Below are positions 26,158 through 34,521 of a stretch of 50,672 bases of DNA, piece by piece. Source of the stretch: Chitinophaga pinensis (GTDB lineage: Bacteria; Bacteroidota; Bacteroidia; UBA4408); the NCBI GenBank assembly GCA_945872355.1, contig CAMBZU010000016.1:1-50672 (forward strand). The letters run 5' to 3'. Below the pieces are notes generated by a model. The model did no database searches. It was given only the letters and a program-made list of their open reading frames with translations, and had not been told where the DNA came from. Each line of letters begins with the position of its first letter. The first letter of the stretch is position 1. Both the position numbers and the translations under genes were made by a program.

Positions 26158-26210
26158 ATACCAATGTGATTTATGAATTATGCCAATAATTTAAAATCTT
26201 ACATTGGTAT
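26158..26210 (+). repeat. Dispersed palindromic repeat, copy C (short form)
   Basis: A 53-bp copy that starts ATACCAATGTGA and ends TTACATTGGTAT, a closed palindromic unit. It is nearly identical to the first module of copy B, differing at only a few positions, but stops at the internal inverted repeat. This shows the first module can exist alone. Confidence 0.85.
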
Positions 26211-26380
26211 AAATACTAAAAACTTGTAATGATTTACCCACATTTTTATAGCCTATATCGAAATCAATAAAGCAATTAAAATTAGTATTAAAGCCATCGA
26301 TTTAGCCCAAATTAATCAATAGGAGATTTAAAAATCGAACTACTTGATTTAGTTGGGTTAATCCCGATTTAGAAAATGTT

Positions 26381-26440
26381 ATCAGATTTGTAAAAATCTG
26401 ATTTGCAATTTCTTTATCGTATACGCATTTCTAATGCGTA
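26381..26440. repeat. REP-like hairpin pair
   Basis: Two neighbouring palindromes: ATCAGATTT with AAATCTGAT at 26381-26402, and TACGCAT with ATGCGTA at 26422-26440, each with a short loop. They lie downstream of the subtilase gene stop (minus strand, 26454) and could act in its transcript end, but their form resembles the REP-like palindromes I associate with Bacteroidota genomes. Confidence 0.5.
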
Positions 26441-26453
26441 ATCTGGGTTAAAA

Positions 26454-28697
26454 TTATTCATTTATAATTTTCAAGGTATTAATTCCTTTGCTGCCATTTA
26501 TTTTTAGGAAATAAATACCTTTCCCGCTCTCGCTGATATTAATATCGATGAGGTTAAGGCCTAAACTAATTTGCTCAGTTGAATTTTTAATTATTTTACC
26601 CGTAATATCTGAAATGCTTAATTGTAATTTATCGTTTTCAGCTGCGTACACTTCAAGTTGATAATTTCCTTTTCCAGGATTTGGAAAAAGCATACATGGC
26701 AATTGACTGCTGTTGTTTTTTACAGCTAAAACACCCAATAAAGAAGCAATAGCCCCATAAGCATTTACTTTACCATGTCCCCAAATGGTACTTCCGCCAG
26801 CAGGAATAACACCTGTTTTACTATCTGTAATGGCAGTATTGAATAACAATGTTTTTACATCAACAGGATTTAATGTTGAGTCTACTTGCAAAAGCAAAGC
26901 TACAATTCCAGAAACTGCTGGGCTCGACATGGAGGTGCCGGCAGCCATAGCGTAACTATAAGATTCACCATTGATGGGAGATACATTGCTTGCAATAACG
27001 GAACTGTAGTCAACTCCGCCTAAATAGTAAGTGGTATCTAAGGCACTGATAGAAGAGGCAAGTGCAAGTCCTGGGCCAGCAATATCAGGTTTTGTTCTGC
27101 CATCTGCCGTAGGTCCTTTGCTGCTAAATGGAGCAATAGCGCCCTTTGCATATCCTGTATACGTTAAACTTTGACCTGAAATATTTGTGAAAGTTGGCTT
27201 GCTGTTATATGCGGCCACTGCTAAGGCTTGTTCGGTGCTCACTAAATCTCCGCAGGTCATAAGGTTATCGCCATTAACGGCCCATGTATAGCCGTTTTTA
27301 GCAAATGTTCCATAGTATCCCGAAGTTTTAATAACAATGCCTTGCCACATATTTACAGTGCCATCTGTGCTTGTAATGGTTACAGCTAATCTATCTAAAA
27401 CTTTAGAGAAAAGCTGCACCAGCATATGTGGTTTGCCATTAAATTCGCTTGCTACACTTGTTATAGTAACAAAGCAAGTATCGCCATTAGAACCAATTAA
27501 ATTAAATTGATGTGTAGTATCATCTAAACATATGGTGGTGGTGCTGTCGAGTTTAGTATTTAAATTATACAAACTAAAATTCATGCAAAATGATTTGCCA
27601 GCTTCACCCCAAATATCTAATTGATTTTTTTTATCAACTAAACTTGTAGAAAATGTGCAAATGGTATTTACAATAGTATCGGTAGCGGTAAATGTCTTTT
27701 TTATATGAATGTTATTGTTGCCATTATTGCCGCCCGACAATACAAATATTTTACCCGGCCCAAGCAAATTGTTGCAGGCCAAACTAAACAATGATGTTCC
27801 GTCTCTTGGGCCTAAGGGGCAACCCCAGCTTAGGTTTGCCACTGCAGGTTTATTTACTGCATCGGCATAATTAAAAACATAATGAATGCCATCAAGCATA
27901 TCAACGCTGCCTGTATTTAGCCAATGCGCGGCAGTTGGGTAAATGGCTACAGCAACCAAATCACTTTCAAAAGCCATACCTCTAAATCTTCTGTGGCTTG
28001 CACTGCTTCCACCGCCAGAGCCGCCTGCTATGCCCATTACGTGAGTTCCATGGGTGCCATCAGTAATGTCATAATGTTTATTCCAAATTGAAGCAGAATC
28101 GCTGTATTCGGTGCCGTACCCATAATTTGCTGGGGCAGTTCCTGTAATGTCTTTTTGTTCCCAAACACGTTTAATTCTATAACGTGTAAGTGTTGTATCG
28201 AAAAAGGTTGGATGCGTGTAATCGTAGCCAGCATCAATAATACCTACCACCACATTTTTTCCCGTATAAGCCTGTGGCAAATAAATACCTTTATGCACGG
28301 AGTCAACACCAGTTAATCTTCTTGCTGTGTCAAGCTCAGGGAAACCTGGTTGGTCTAAATCAATATATTGAATGCCTGTTGTTTTAACAAATTGTTGTAT
28401 GGTGCCTAATGGAATTTTTGCTGTCCAAATGTCTTTTGCTTTAGTACCAATTTTAACGCCTTGTTGCTTTAGTTTATTTTCATCCATTGCATTGTCAACT
28501 TTAATTAATGCATTCACAAAAATATTGTGTTGGATGTCGGTACTGTATACATACTGCTCTAAAACTTTATTTTTATTTTGCTCAAGATTTGAAAGAAATA
28601 AGTATTGTTTTGCAGAGGCCGATAGCAGAGGTTTGCTATTTTGTGCTTTTGTATAACCGATGGTAATAAAAAATAGGGCGATGTAAATTTTATGCAT
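26454..28697 (-). CDS. Secreted S8 subtilisin-like serine peptidase with T9SS sorting domain
   Basis: A 747-residue secreted protease. The signal peptide ends near YTKAQ. A propeptide-like region (about 20-125) precedes the catalytic domain. The triad is Asp155 (VVVGIIDAGYDYTHP), His216 (DGTHGTHVMG) and a Ser near residue 587 (AAGTSMSSPAVSG). A large insertion between His and Ser (about 330-480) looks beta-rich. The last 80 residues form a T9SS type A sorting domain (MLFPNPGKGNYQLEVY, then GKGIYFLKI). All catalytic residues are present, so an active extracellular protease is likely. TACATTTG at 28722-28729 (minus) is a good -7 candidate 24 nt upstream of the start. Confidence 0.93.
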   Translation of the reverse strand: MHKIYIALFFITIGYTKAQNSKPLLSASAKQYLFLSNLEQNKNKVLEQYVYSTDIQHNIFVNALIKVDNAMDENKLKQQGVKIGTKAKDIWTAKIPLGTIQQFVKTTGIQYIDLDQPGFPELDTARRLTGVDSVHKGIYLPQAYTGKNVVVGIIDAGYDYTHPTFFDTTLTRYRIKRVWEQKDITGTAPANYGYGTEYSDSASIWNKHYDITDGTHGTHVMGIAGGSGGGSSASHRRFRGMAFESDLVAVAIYPTAAHWLNTGSVDMLDGIHYVFNYADAVNKPAVANLSWGCPLGPRDGTSLFSLACNNLLGPGKIFVLSGGNNGNNNIHIKKTFTATDTIVNTICTFSTSLVDKKNQLDIWGEAGKSFCMNFSLYNLNTKLDSTTTICLDDTTHQFNLIGSNGDTCFVTITSVASEFNGKPHMLVQLFSKVLDRLAVTITSTDGTVNMWQGIVIKTSGYYGTFAKNGYTWAVNGDNLMTCGDLVSTEQALAVAAYNSKPTFTNISGQSLTYTGYAKGAIAPFSSKGPTADGRTKPDIAGPGLALASSISALDTTYYLGGVDYSSVIASNVSPINGESYSYAMAAGTSMSSPAVSGIVALLLQVDSTLNPVDVKTLLFNTAITDSKTGVIPAGGSTIWGHGKVNAYGAIASLLGVLAVKNNSSQLPCMLFPNPGKGNYQLEVYAAENDKLQLSISDITGKIIKNSTEQISLGLNLIDINISESGKGIYFLKINGSKGINTLKIINE

Positions 28698-28721
28698 TGA
28701 ATCATTGTTTTAATTGATGCT

Positions 28722-28729
28722 CAAATGTA
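28722..28729 (-). promoter_or_regulatory. Putative -7 element of the subtilase gene (TACATTTG)
   Basis: Read on the minus strand, this is TACATTTG, an exact TAnnTTTG match, 24 nt upstream of the ATG at 28697. No -33 TTTG is obvious at the usual distance. Confidence 0.35.
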
Positions 28730-28763
28730 TGAATTTGAATGATGATATTCTGAAAATAAGCTT

Positions 28764-28798
28764 TAAAAAAAGGCAGTCCTCAAAAAAGAGGACTGCCT
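28764..28798 (-). terminator. Rho-independent terminator of the collagen-like gene
   Basis: An 11-bp perfect stem (AGGCAGTCCTC at 28771-28781 and GAGGACTGCCT at 28788-28798) with a 6-base loop. On the minus strand it is followed by a T run (28770-28764). It lies about 63 nt after the stop of the gene at 28862; the + strand also ends in T residues, so it may work both ways. Confidence 0.9.
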
Positions 28799-28861
28799 TT
28801 TAATTTTATTCAATAAAATAATTACACGAGATAGAGCGTGTAATTTTGAACAGCGAATGGC

Positions 28862-30202
28862 TTATTTTTTATTAGCTTTTAAAAGTTCAATCTCTTTTTG
28901 TAATAACTCAATTTGTGCTTGTTGTTCTTGAATTGCTTTTGTTAAAACTGGAATTAATTCAGTATATTTCATAGCATAAGGATCGGTAATTGCAGGGATT
29001 GGTTTTCCGTTAGCTTTTGCATTCGCTAATTGCTCTTCGCTAGCAAAACTATGAACAACGGCTTCAGGCACAACTTTTTCAACCTCTTGTGCAATAAATC
29101 CAATTTCGGTTCCTTTACCATCATTAGGATTTATCCAATTGTAACTTACAGGACGCAATTGCATTACTTTATTTAATCCGCTAGTTAAATTTGTAATGTT
29201 TGTTTTCATACGTGCATCAGAGGTTTGAATAACACCATTGCCTGCATAAATATTTGCCCAACGGTAAATTGGATTACCCATATCAGTGCTATTATCAGTC
29301 CAAGGTTCAATATCATTATCTGTTTTGCTGATCCATTGTCCAATGTAATTAGTGCCATCATTGTTAAAATAAGTAGCGGCATAAGCTTGGTTTGCAAAAG
29401 TAATTACAGAATCGGTTGTTAAACCTGTTTTCCAATAGATAGCTGGGTTTCCAGTACCAAGATTATCACCAATTGAAAGTGTATTTAAACGAATGTCCAC
29501 CTGGTTTCTAGGCGTTGTAGTGCCAAGGCCAATGCGTGTTCCATTATCGAATAACATTGAATTTCCGCCAGTAGTTGCACCAGTAAATTTAACCAAATTG
29601 TTGATTGTTCCACTGATATTAGCGCTTCCTGCAGGTCCAGTTGCACCTGCTGCGCCAGCTGCACCGTTAGCTCCAGTTGCTCCATTTGCTCCTTGCGGTC
29701 CTTGTGGTCCTTGTGGTCCAGCAACACCAGCACTTCCAGCAGCACCATTTGCACCAGCAGGCCCTTGTGCACCAGCAGGTCCTTGTGGCCCTGGCGCGCC
29801 GGCATTAGCTGCGTAGAGTGCATAAGGCACAGAAAGCAATTCAGAGGTGCCCATTAGCGCGTATGAACTACCACCTGTTGCATCTAATTCAACTTTAACA
29901 AAGTAAGGTCCAGCGGCCCAATTAATACCGTTAACGGTGCCTGCTAAAACAGTTCCGCCACCTATAGCTAAATTAGCTAATCCGTATGCATTGGTAGATA
30001 AATTATGTGTTTCTGAATAAACAGAAGTTCCTGAAGCAGTGCCTTGTATGATACTTAAACGAAAGCTTACTGCTGTATTTGGAAGTGTATTACCACTGGC
30101 ATCTCTAGCAACAGCTTGGTAATTGATTTTATTTGGAGATTGTGCAAAAATGGCTAGGTTGCAAATCATTGCCGCAGCAACTGTAAATATTATTTTTTTC
30201 AT
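28862..30202 (-). CDS. Secreted collagen-like protein with S74 tail-fibre chaperone domain
   Basis: A 446-residue exported protein. A signal peptide ends near NLAIFAQ. After a beta-rich N-domain (about 22-130) comes a Gly-x-y collagen-like run of about 60 residues (131-195; repeated GPQGPAG, GANGAAG). A beta domain follows, then the S74/tail-spike segment SDARMKTNITNLTSGLNKVMQLRPVSYNW near residue 330, and a C-terminal coiled coil (IQEQQAQIELLQKEIELL). This matches secreted trimeric fibres, where the S74 domain helps folding of the trimer. It is 6 nt downstream of a short T9SS protein and probably in one operon with it. Such fibres in Bacteroidota are non-phage; no phage genes are near. Confidence 0.88.
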   Translation of the reverse strand: MKKIIFTVAAAMICNLAIFAQSPNKINYQAVARDASGNTLPNTAVSFRLSIIQGTASGTSVYSETHNLSTNAYGLANLAIGGGTVLAGTVNGINWAAGPYFVKVELDATGGSSYALMGTSELLSVPYALYAANAGAPGPQGPAGAQGPAGANGAAGSAGVAGPQGPQGPQGANGATGANGAAGAAGATGPAGSANISGTINNLVKFTGATTGGNSMLFDNGTRIGLGTTTPRNQVDIRLNTLSIGDNLGTGNPAIYWKTGLTTDSVITFANQAYAATYFNNDGTNYIGQWISKTDNDIEPWTDNSTDMGNPIYRWANIYAGNGVIQTSDARMKTNITNLTSGLNKVMQLRPVSYNWINPNDGKGTEIGFIAQEVEKVVPEAVVHSFASEEQLANAKANGKPIPAITDPYAMKYTELIPVLTKAIQEQQAQIELLQKEIELLKANKK

Positions 30203-30208
30203 GATGTA

Positions 30209-30694
30209 TTAATTTTGTTTAATGATTGAAATATTTTGTGTTTTTAAATTTGCTGAGATTATACTCACGTTGTATTGTCCTGAAGCTAAGCCCTCGAAAG
30301 AAATCTTAGGATTAGTGGGTGTAGCCTTTCCTTGGTTGATAAGCTTACCAGCCATATCAAAAATTTTAAAATTGTACTGCTGTTCCATAGCAGCATCAAA
30401 CTTCAAAATTACATAATCTGCTGTTGGGTTAGGATACACAAGCAAATTCGCAGAAAGGTTATTTTCATTGATAGAAGTGGCAATGAGCAAAGTTGGTTGT
30501 TGAAAACCTTGAGTTAATGTTGAACTACCATCAGAAACAGTTGCTGTAACTGGTTCCCCAATAGTCCAAACTAAACTACCTTGTGCATTTTGACCACTAC
30601 CACCCGATGATGACACAACTTGTGGCACCAAGGATTGCGCTTTTAATGCCCCCATAAAGGCAAAAGCTGCAATTGTAAGTAAGTGTTTTTTCAT
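30209..30694 (-). CDS. Short secreted protein with T9SS sorting domain
   Basis: A 161-residue protein with a signal peptide (ending near GALKAQ), a short N-domain (QVVSSSGGSGQNAQGSLVWTIGEP, then LTQGFQQP) and a T9SS type A sorting domain from about residue 85 (LLVYPNPTADYVILKFD, ending in SIIKQN). The N-domain type (a Gly/Ser run, a WTIGEP motif and TQGFQQP) is common in Chitinophagales-like genomes as a minimal cargo. It is the first gene of a two-gene operon with the collagen-like protein (6 nt gap), so the two may meet at the surface. Confidence 0.88.
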   Translation of the reverse strand: MKKHLLTIAAFAFMGALKAQSLVPQVVSSSGGSGQNAQGSLVWTIGEPVTATVSDGSSTLTQGFQQPTLLIATSINENNLSANLLVYPNPTADYVILKFDAAMEQQYNFKIFDMAGKLINQGKATPTNPKISFEGLASGQYNVSIISANLKTQNISIIKQN

Positions 30695-30851
30695 AGTGTT
30701 TATTTAATTTTGAGTAAATCTAAAAATATATTATTAAATTAAAAATATATGTAAGGCATTTAACATTTTACTTTCTAATCACTCATTTTAAATGACAATT
30801 TGGTATCTAATTAGAATTAAAAATATGTTTCTAAGTACTTGCTTTTGTAAT

Positions 30852-31706
30852 TTAATTGGAGATTAAAATACTTATACTTTGACACAAAATTAAGCCATCA
30901 ACTCCTAAAATAAAATAGTAATAACTTTTGCTTGGGTTTAAACTAGCAATAAATAATAGGGTTAACATTGAAACCATTAAATAGCCCTCCAATTGATGTA
31001 AATCCATAAAATTTAAATTGTAAATAATAAACAATAGCAATAGGTGTATGCCCATTAAAATCGAAATTATTTTTTTTGAAATAGCTGCACCAGCTGCTAC
31101 CGGAAAAGTTTTAATTTGGTCTTCCTTGTCTTCATCAATATCTCTTAAATCAGATGCAATGCATAATGCTGAAATAAATAAAAACTGTGCGAGTGCATAA
31201 AGTGCTATTAATAATAAATTGACTTCAGTAATTGGGAATTTTGCAGCAGGAATGAATACAGCAGCAATGATTGAAACGGAAGCAATTGAAAATGCTTTCA
31301 CCCCTTTTATACTTCTTAAATGTATTCCAATAATTTTTTGATTATAAAGTAAAGCAATGGTTCCAGCAATTATCCCAAAAAGTAGTTGTAATGGAGTAAC
31401 AATACATTCAGTAATCAATGCCATTGTTCCGGTAAATCCAATTATAAGCGAAAGCAATAGCAAACCTGGATATTGGGCTGGCCATTGGTATTTTATGCTT
31501 TTAATTTTTATCATTCTTGGATGACCAAACCAAGAAATTTTATGAAAATTGTAATAAAGAAAAGTTGCAAAAAAAAGGAAAATGAAATATTGCCAATCAG
31601 GTTTTGAATTAATTATAACAATGTTGGTGGCTAAACTTAATGAGGCCAAACTAAGTGCTGTGTATGCACCAGAGGATGTAATGTGTAGGAGGAAATTGAA
31701 TTTCAA
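30852..31706 (-). CDS. UbiA-like integral membrane protein
   Basis: A 284-residue membrane protein with about eight hydrophobic segments. The segment SDLRDIDEDKEDQIKTFP near residues 186-203 matches the second Asp-rich motif of UbiA prenyltransferases, and LLYNQKIIGIHLRSIKGVKAF resembles the family's central loop. The first Asp-rich motif (NDxxD) is not seen; the equivalent position has YNFHKISW, so prenyl-diphosphate binding may be altered. The start is TTG at 31706, overlapping the TGA stop of the upstream gene (TTGA), which implies translational coupling. The substrate is unknown; a divergent or inactive UbiA member is the alternative. Confidence 0.6.
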   Translation of the reverse strand: MKFNFLLHITSSGAYTALSLASLSLATNIVIINSKPDWQYFIFLFFATFLYYNFHKISWFGHPRMIKIKSIKYQWPAQYPGLLLLSLIIGFTGTMALITECIVTPLQLLFGIIAGTIALLYNQKIIGIHLRSIKGVKAFSIASVSIIAAVFIPAAKFPITEVNLLLIALYALAQFLFISALCIASDLRDIDEDKEDQIKTFPVAAGAAISKKIISILMGIHLLLLFIIYNLNFMDLHQLEGYLMVSMLTLLFIASLNPSKSYYYFILGVDGLILCQSISILISN

Positions 31707-32329
31707 TTATCAAGCAATGTGTATCTTGACACAGCACCAATTAACACACCTATCACTGCACCTTTAATTACATTTTGAACACGAGATTGACGCGCAGCAT
31801 TTTCATAACCACTCAAGTAATTGGGATCTTTAAGGTATTTTGGATCAGAAATGTGTGAGCGATTTATTTTAATCCAATTAGATCCTAATAAAAATGCGCC
31901 TACACCAGCACCAATTGGTGATAACCAGGCTGGTAACACAACTCCAGAAGCAGCACCAATGCCAAAGCTTCCCCAAAAAGCTAAAGGAGAGCTGTATCTT
32001 GCATTGGCATCATGAGCACCAGCAATATAACTTCTCATTTCTTCAACAGCTAAAAAGTTATCTTCTGATAAAGTATCTTGTTTATAAATGAAAACCTCTC
32101 TTCCGCTCTTATAAAGAATAGAAAATATCCTGCTTTTTTCAATATCAACTACTTCATTTTTTTTAGATTCGGGATCTATCATTTTTACTTGGTCGCCAAC
32201 TGAATCGCCAACATTTACAAAAAAGATATTTCCATTCATCATAGTTACCTTTTCTTGTGCCAAAGAAATAACAGAAGAACTAATGAGCAAGAAGAGGTTT
32301 AGTAGTATTTTTTTAAGCGAGTTTTTCAT
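31703..32329 (-). CDS. Exported membrane protein of unknown function
   Basis: A 208-residue protein with a signal peptide (ending near SVISLAQ), a soluble beta-rich part (about 25-110) and Gly-rich hydrophobic segments near residues 120-150 (FWGSFGIGAASGVVLP, then GAGVGAFLLGS) and 188-202 (IKGAVIGVLIGAVS). Between them is a YLSGYENAARQSR segment of a type I have seen in other Bacteroidota unknowns. No catalytic motif is visible. Its stop overlaps the TTG start of the UbiA-like gene by 4 bases, so the two are likely made together. Confidence 0.6.
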   Translation of the reverse strand: MKNSLKKILLNLFLLISSSVISLAQEKVTMMNGNIFFVNVGDSVGDQVKMIDPESKKNEVVDIEKSRIFSILYKSGREVFIYKQDTLSEDNFLAVEEMRSYIAGAHDANARYSSPLAFWGSFGIGAASGVVLPAWLSPIGAGVGAFLLGSNWIKINRSHISDPKYLKDPNYLSGYENAARQSRVQNVIKGAVIGVLIGAVSRYTLLDN

Positions 32330-32394
32330 GCATCAAACATACATTTTAAAAAGCAAAAGTCAAAAAACGATTTTGAATGTAAATTTAAATAAAC

Positions 32395-33819
32395 TTAAAC
32401 TACTCCTAATTTAATCATGTTCGCGCGCCCGCGTTCTTTCATAGGAATGCTTGCAATATGTATTAACAAATCATTTTCTTTCACCATGTTTTGCTGCTTT
32501 AAAAATTTTTTTACATCGGCAATAGTTTTATCAGTACTTTCATATTTATCATAATAAAAACCGCGCACACCCCAAACCAAATTTAAGGTATTAAGTAATG
32601 CAGGATTATCAGTAAAAATAAAAATGTTGGCTAATGGTCTATGACTGCTTAATTTAAAGGCTGTGTAGCCACTATTAGTCATGCTTACAATTCCTTTTGC
32701 GCCGCTATGTTGAGCCATAATGCAGGCATTAAAACAAATGGAATCTGAAATAAAGGTTTGATTTTTTACTATGGGTGGATGGTCTTTAAAATAGATGTTA
32801 CCTTCACTTTCCACCGCGGCTAAAATTTTATACATGTGTTGTATTACCACCACTGGAAATTTTCCAACAGAGGTTTCTCCACTTAACATTACAGCATCTG
32901 CTCCATCGAGCACTGCATTGGCTACATCATTAACCTCTGCTCTGGTTGGTGTATAATTAGTAATCATACTTTCCATCATTTGTGTGGCAATTATGACAGG
33001 TTTAGATGCTTTTATGCATTTATCTACAATCATCTTTTGTATTAAAGGCACTTTTTCCATTGGTAATTCAACACCCAAATCGCCACGCGCAACCATAATG
33101 CCATCGGCCATGTCAATAATATTGTCAATTTCCTCTATCGCTTCAGGCTTTTCAATTTTAGCAATTACCCTGGTTGTTTTTTTTGCATTTTTAATACGTT
33201 CTTTTAAATCAATAACATCTGTTACAGAGCGCACAAAGGATAATCCAATCCATTCAACATTATTACTTAAAGCAAAATCAAGATCTTGCAAATCTTTTTT
33301 AGTTAAAGAAGGCAATGATATTTTTGTGTTTGGGAGGTTTACACCTTTTTTTGAGGAGAGCACTCCACCATTTACAATAACTGCTTTTACAGTATCTTTT
33401 CTATTTGTTTCAATTACCTTAAGTTCTAATTTTCCATCATCAATTTTTACACTGTCTCCAACAGCCACATCCTTAGGAAATTCAGGATAAGTAATATATA
33501 TTTTAGCAGCTGTTCCTATACATTCTTCGGTGGTAATAATTATTTCTTTTCCATCAATTAATATCACCTCATTGTCTTCAACATTACCAATACGTAATTT
33601 CGGTCCTTGTAAATCAACTAAAATGGCAACATTGTTTTTCTTTTCAAGACTTAATTCACGAATAATATTAATTGTATTTTGATGAAATTCATAAGTTCCA
33701 TGCGATGAATTAATTCGCGCCACATTCATACCTGCATCCATCATAGCACTTAATACAGGAGCACTGTTTGATGCAGGTCCTAAGGTAGCTACTATTTTAG
33801 TTTTTGTCCAATGATTCAT
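32395..33819 (-). CDS. pyk: Pyruvate kinase
   Basis: A 474-residue glycolytic enzyme that transfers phosphate from phosphoenolpyruvate to ADP. It has the KIVATLGPAS start, the MNVARINSSHG segment, the active-site region VIAKIEKPEAIEEIDNII followed by IMVARGDLGVELP (catalytic Lys and metal-binding Glu/Asp), and the TQMMESM segment. The C-terminal domain is complete. It is 73 nt downstream of the IPExxxVDY-family gene on the same strand, a pairing I recall as conserved in Bacteroidota. No regulatory structure is visible upstream. Confidence 0.97.
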   Translation of the reverse strand: MNHWTKTKIVATLGPASNSAPVLSAMMDAGMNVARINSSHGTYEFHQNTINIIRELSLEKKNNVAILVDLQGPKLRIGNVEDNEVILIDGKEIIITTEECIGTAAKIYITYPEFPKDVAVGDSVKIDDGKLELKVIETNRKDTVKAVIVNGGVLSSKKGVNLPNTKISLPSLTKKDLQDLDFALSNNVEWIGLSFVRSVTDVIDLKERIKNAKKTTRVIAKIEKPEAIEEIDNIIDMADGIMVARGDLGVELPMEKVPLIQKMIVDKCIKASKPVIIATQMMESMITNYTPTRAEVNDVANAVLDGADAVMLSGETSVGKFPVVVIQHMYKILAAVESEGNIYFKDHPPIVKNQTFISDSICFNACIMAQHSGAKGIVSMTNSGYTAFKLSSHRPLANIFIFTDNPALLNTLNLVWGVRGFYYDKYESTDKTIADVKKFLKQQNMVKENDLLIHIASIPMKERGRANMIKLGVV

Positions 33820-33892
33820 ATTTAGTTTTTTGTAAATTTAGTATTTAAAATTTTACAGTGTTTGAGTTAAACTGTAGTTATAGTATGTTTTG

Positions 33893-34381
33893 TTAAACAG
33901 GTAATTGAAGTTTATTAATAATACTTTCTTTGCCAATTATATAGGCCATTTCTATGGGTTCTATAGCATTTAAATCAAAGATTAATTGTTCTGCATTTTC
34001 TGCATTTTTACCATTAATTTCTAAAAAGTAGTTTACTTTTTTTAATTGCGGCTCTAGGTTTAAACTAGTGCCTTTGTTAACAATAAAAAAATAATCGCTA
34101 AAGAGATTGTCATCTAAATATTTGAAAACATGGTGATGCGAAAATATTTTTTCTTGCGTTTGCGTTTTTTCTTCTCGTGTAAAAAGATCAGGTACAAAGA
34201 TCTTCTTGCTTTTATTGATTACCTCAAACTTAATATCTTCTGTTCTGCTCAAATTAATATTGAGCTGTTTGTTAATATGCCAACACACAGTGAAATCGGG
34301 GGCAGAAGATACAATGCCAATCAAAACACATTCATCATCGCCAGCTAAATCATCTAATTTATGTTTGATAGTGTTCGACAT
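33893..34381 (-). CDS. IPExxxVDY family protein
   Basis: A 162-residue cytoplasmic protein of a Bacteroidota-specific family named after an IPExxxVDY motif. Here the motif is degenerate: EPQLKKVNY at residues 110-118. Other family features are the FTVCWHINKQLNINL segment (30-44) and the short C-terminal tail. Its location next to pyk supports the call; in many Bacteroidota this gene stands in the same place. No function has been established that I know of. Confidence 0.8.
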   Translation of the reverse strand: MSNTIKHKLDDLAGDDECVLIGIVSSAPDFTVCWHINKQLNINLSRTEDIKFEVINKSKKIFVPDLFTREEKTQTQEKIFSHHHVFKYLDDNLFSDYFFIVNKGTSLNLEPQLKKVNYFLEINGKNAENAEQLIFDLNAIEPIEMAYIIGKESIINKLQLPV

Positions 34382-34521
34382 ATTTATTAAACACGAAGTA
34401 AATTAAATAAATTGAAATTTGGTGTAAAGAGTTGTTAATTTAAAATTAATTTTAGACAAGCCTCATTCTCAATAAATTCAATTACTTTGCCTTTTATTAG
34501 CCAACAAAATTAATATTAGCA

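Larger units (their letters stand above)
26131..26453. other. Intergenic region with repeat copy C and REP-like hairpins
   Basis: Between two convergent genes. It contains repeat copy C (26158-26210), and two perfect or near-perfect small palindromes at 26381-26402 and 26422-26440. No reading frame is convincing. Confidence 0.6.

Noticed and set aside
29493-29816. A Pro/Ala-rich + strand frame
   Set aside because: It is the antisense shadow of the collagen-like Gly-x-y repeats of the minus-strand gene.
28862-30202. Phage tail-fibre gene implying a prophage
   Set aside because: No other phage gene is present; the signal peptide and T9SS-type neighbour fit a cellular surface fibre.
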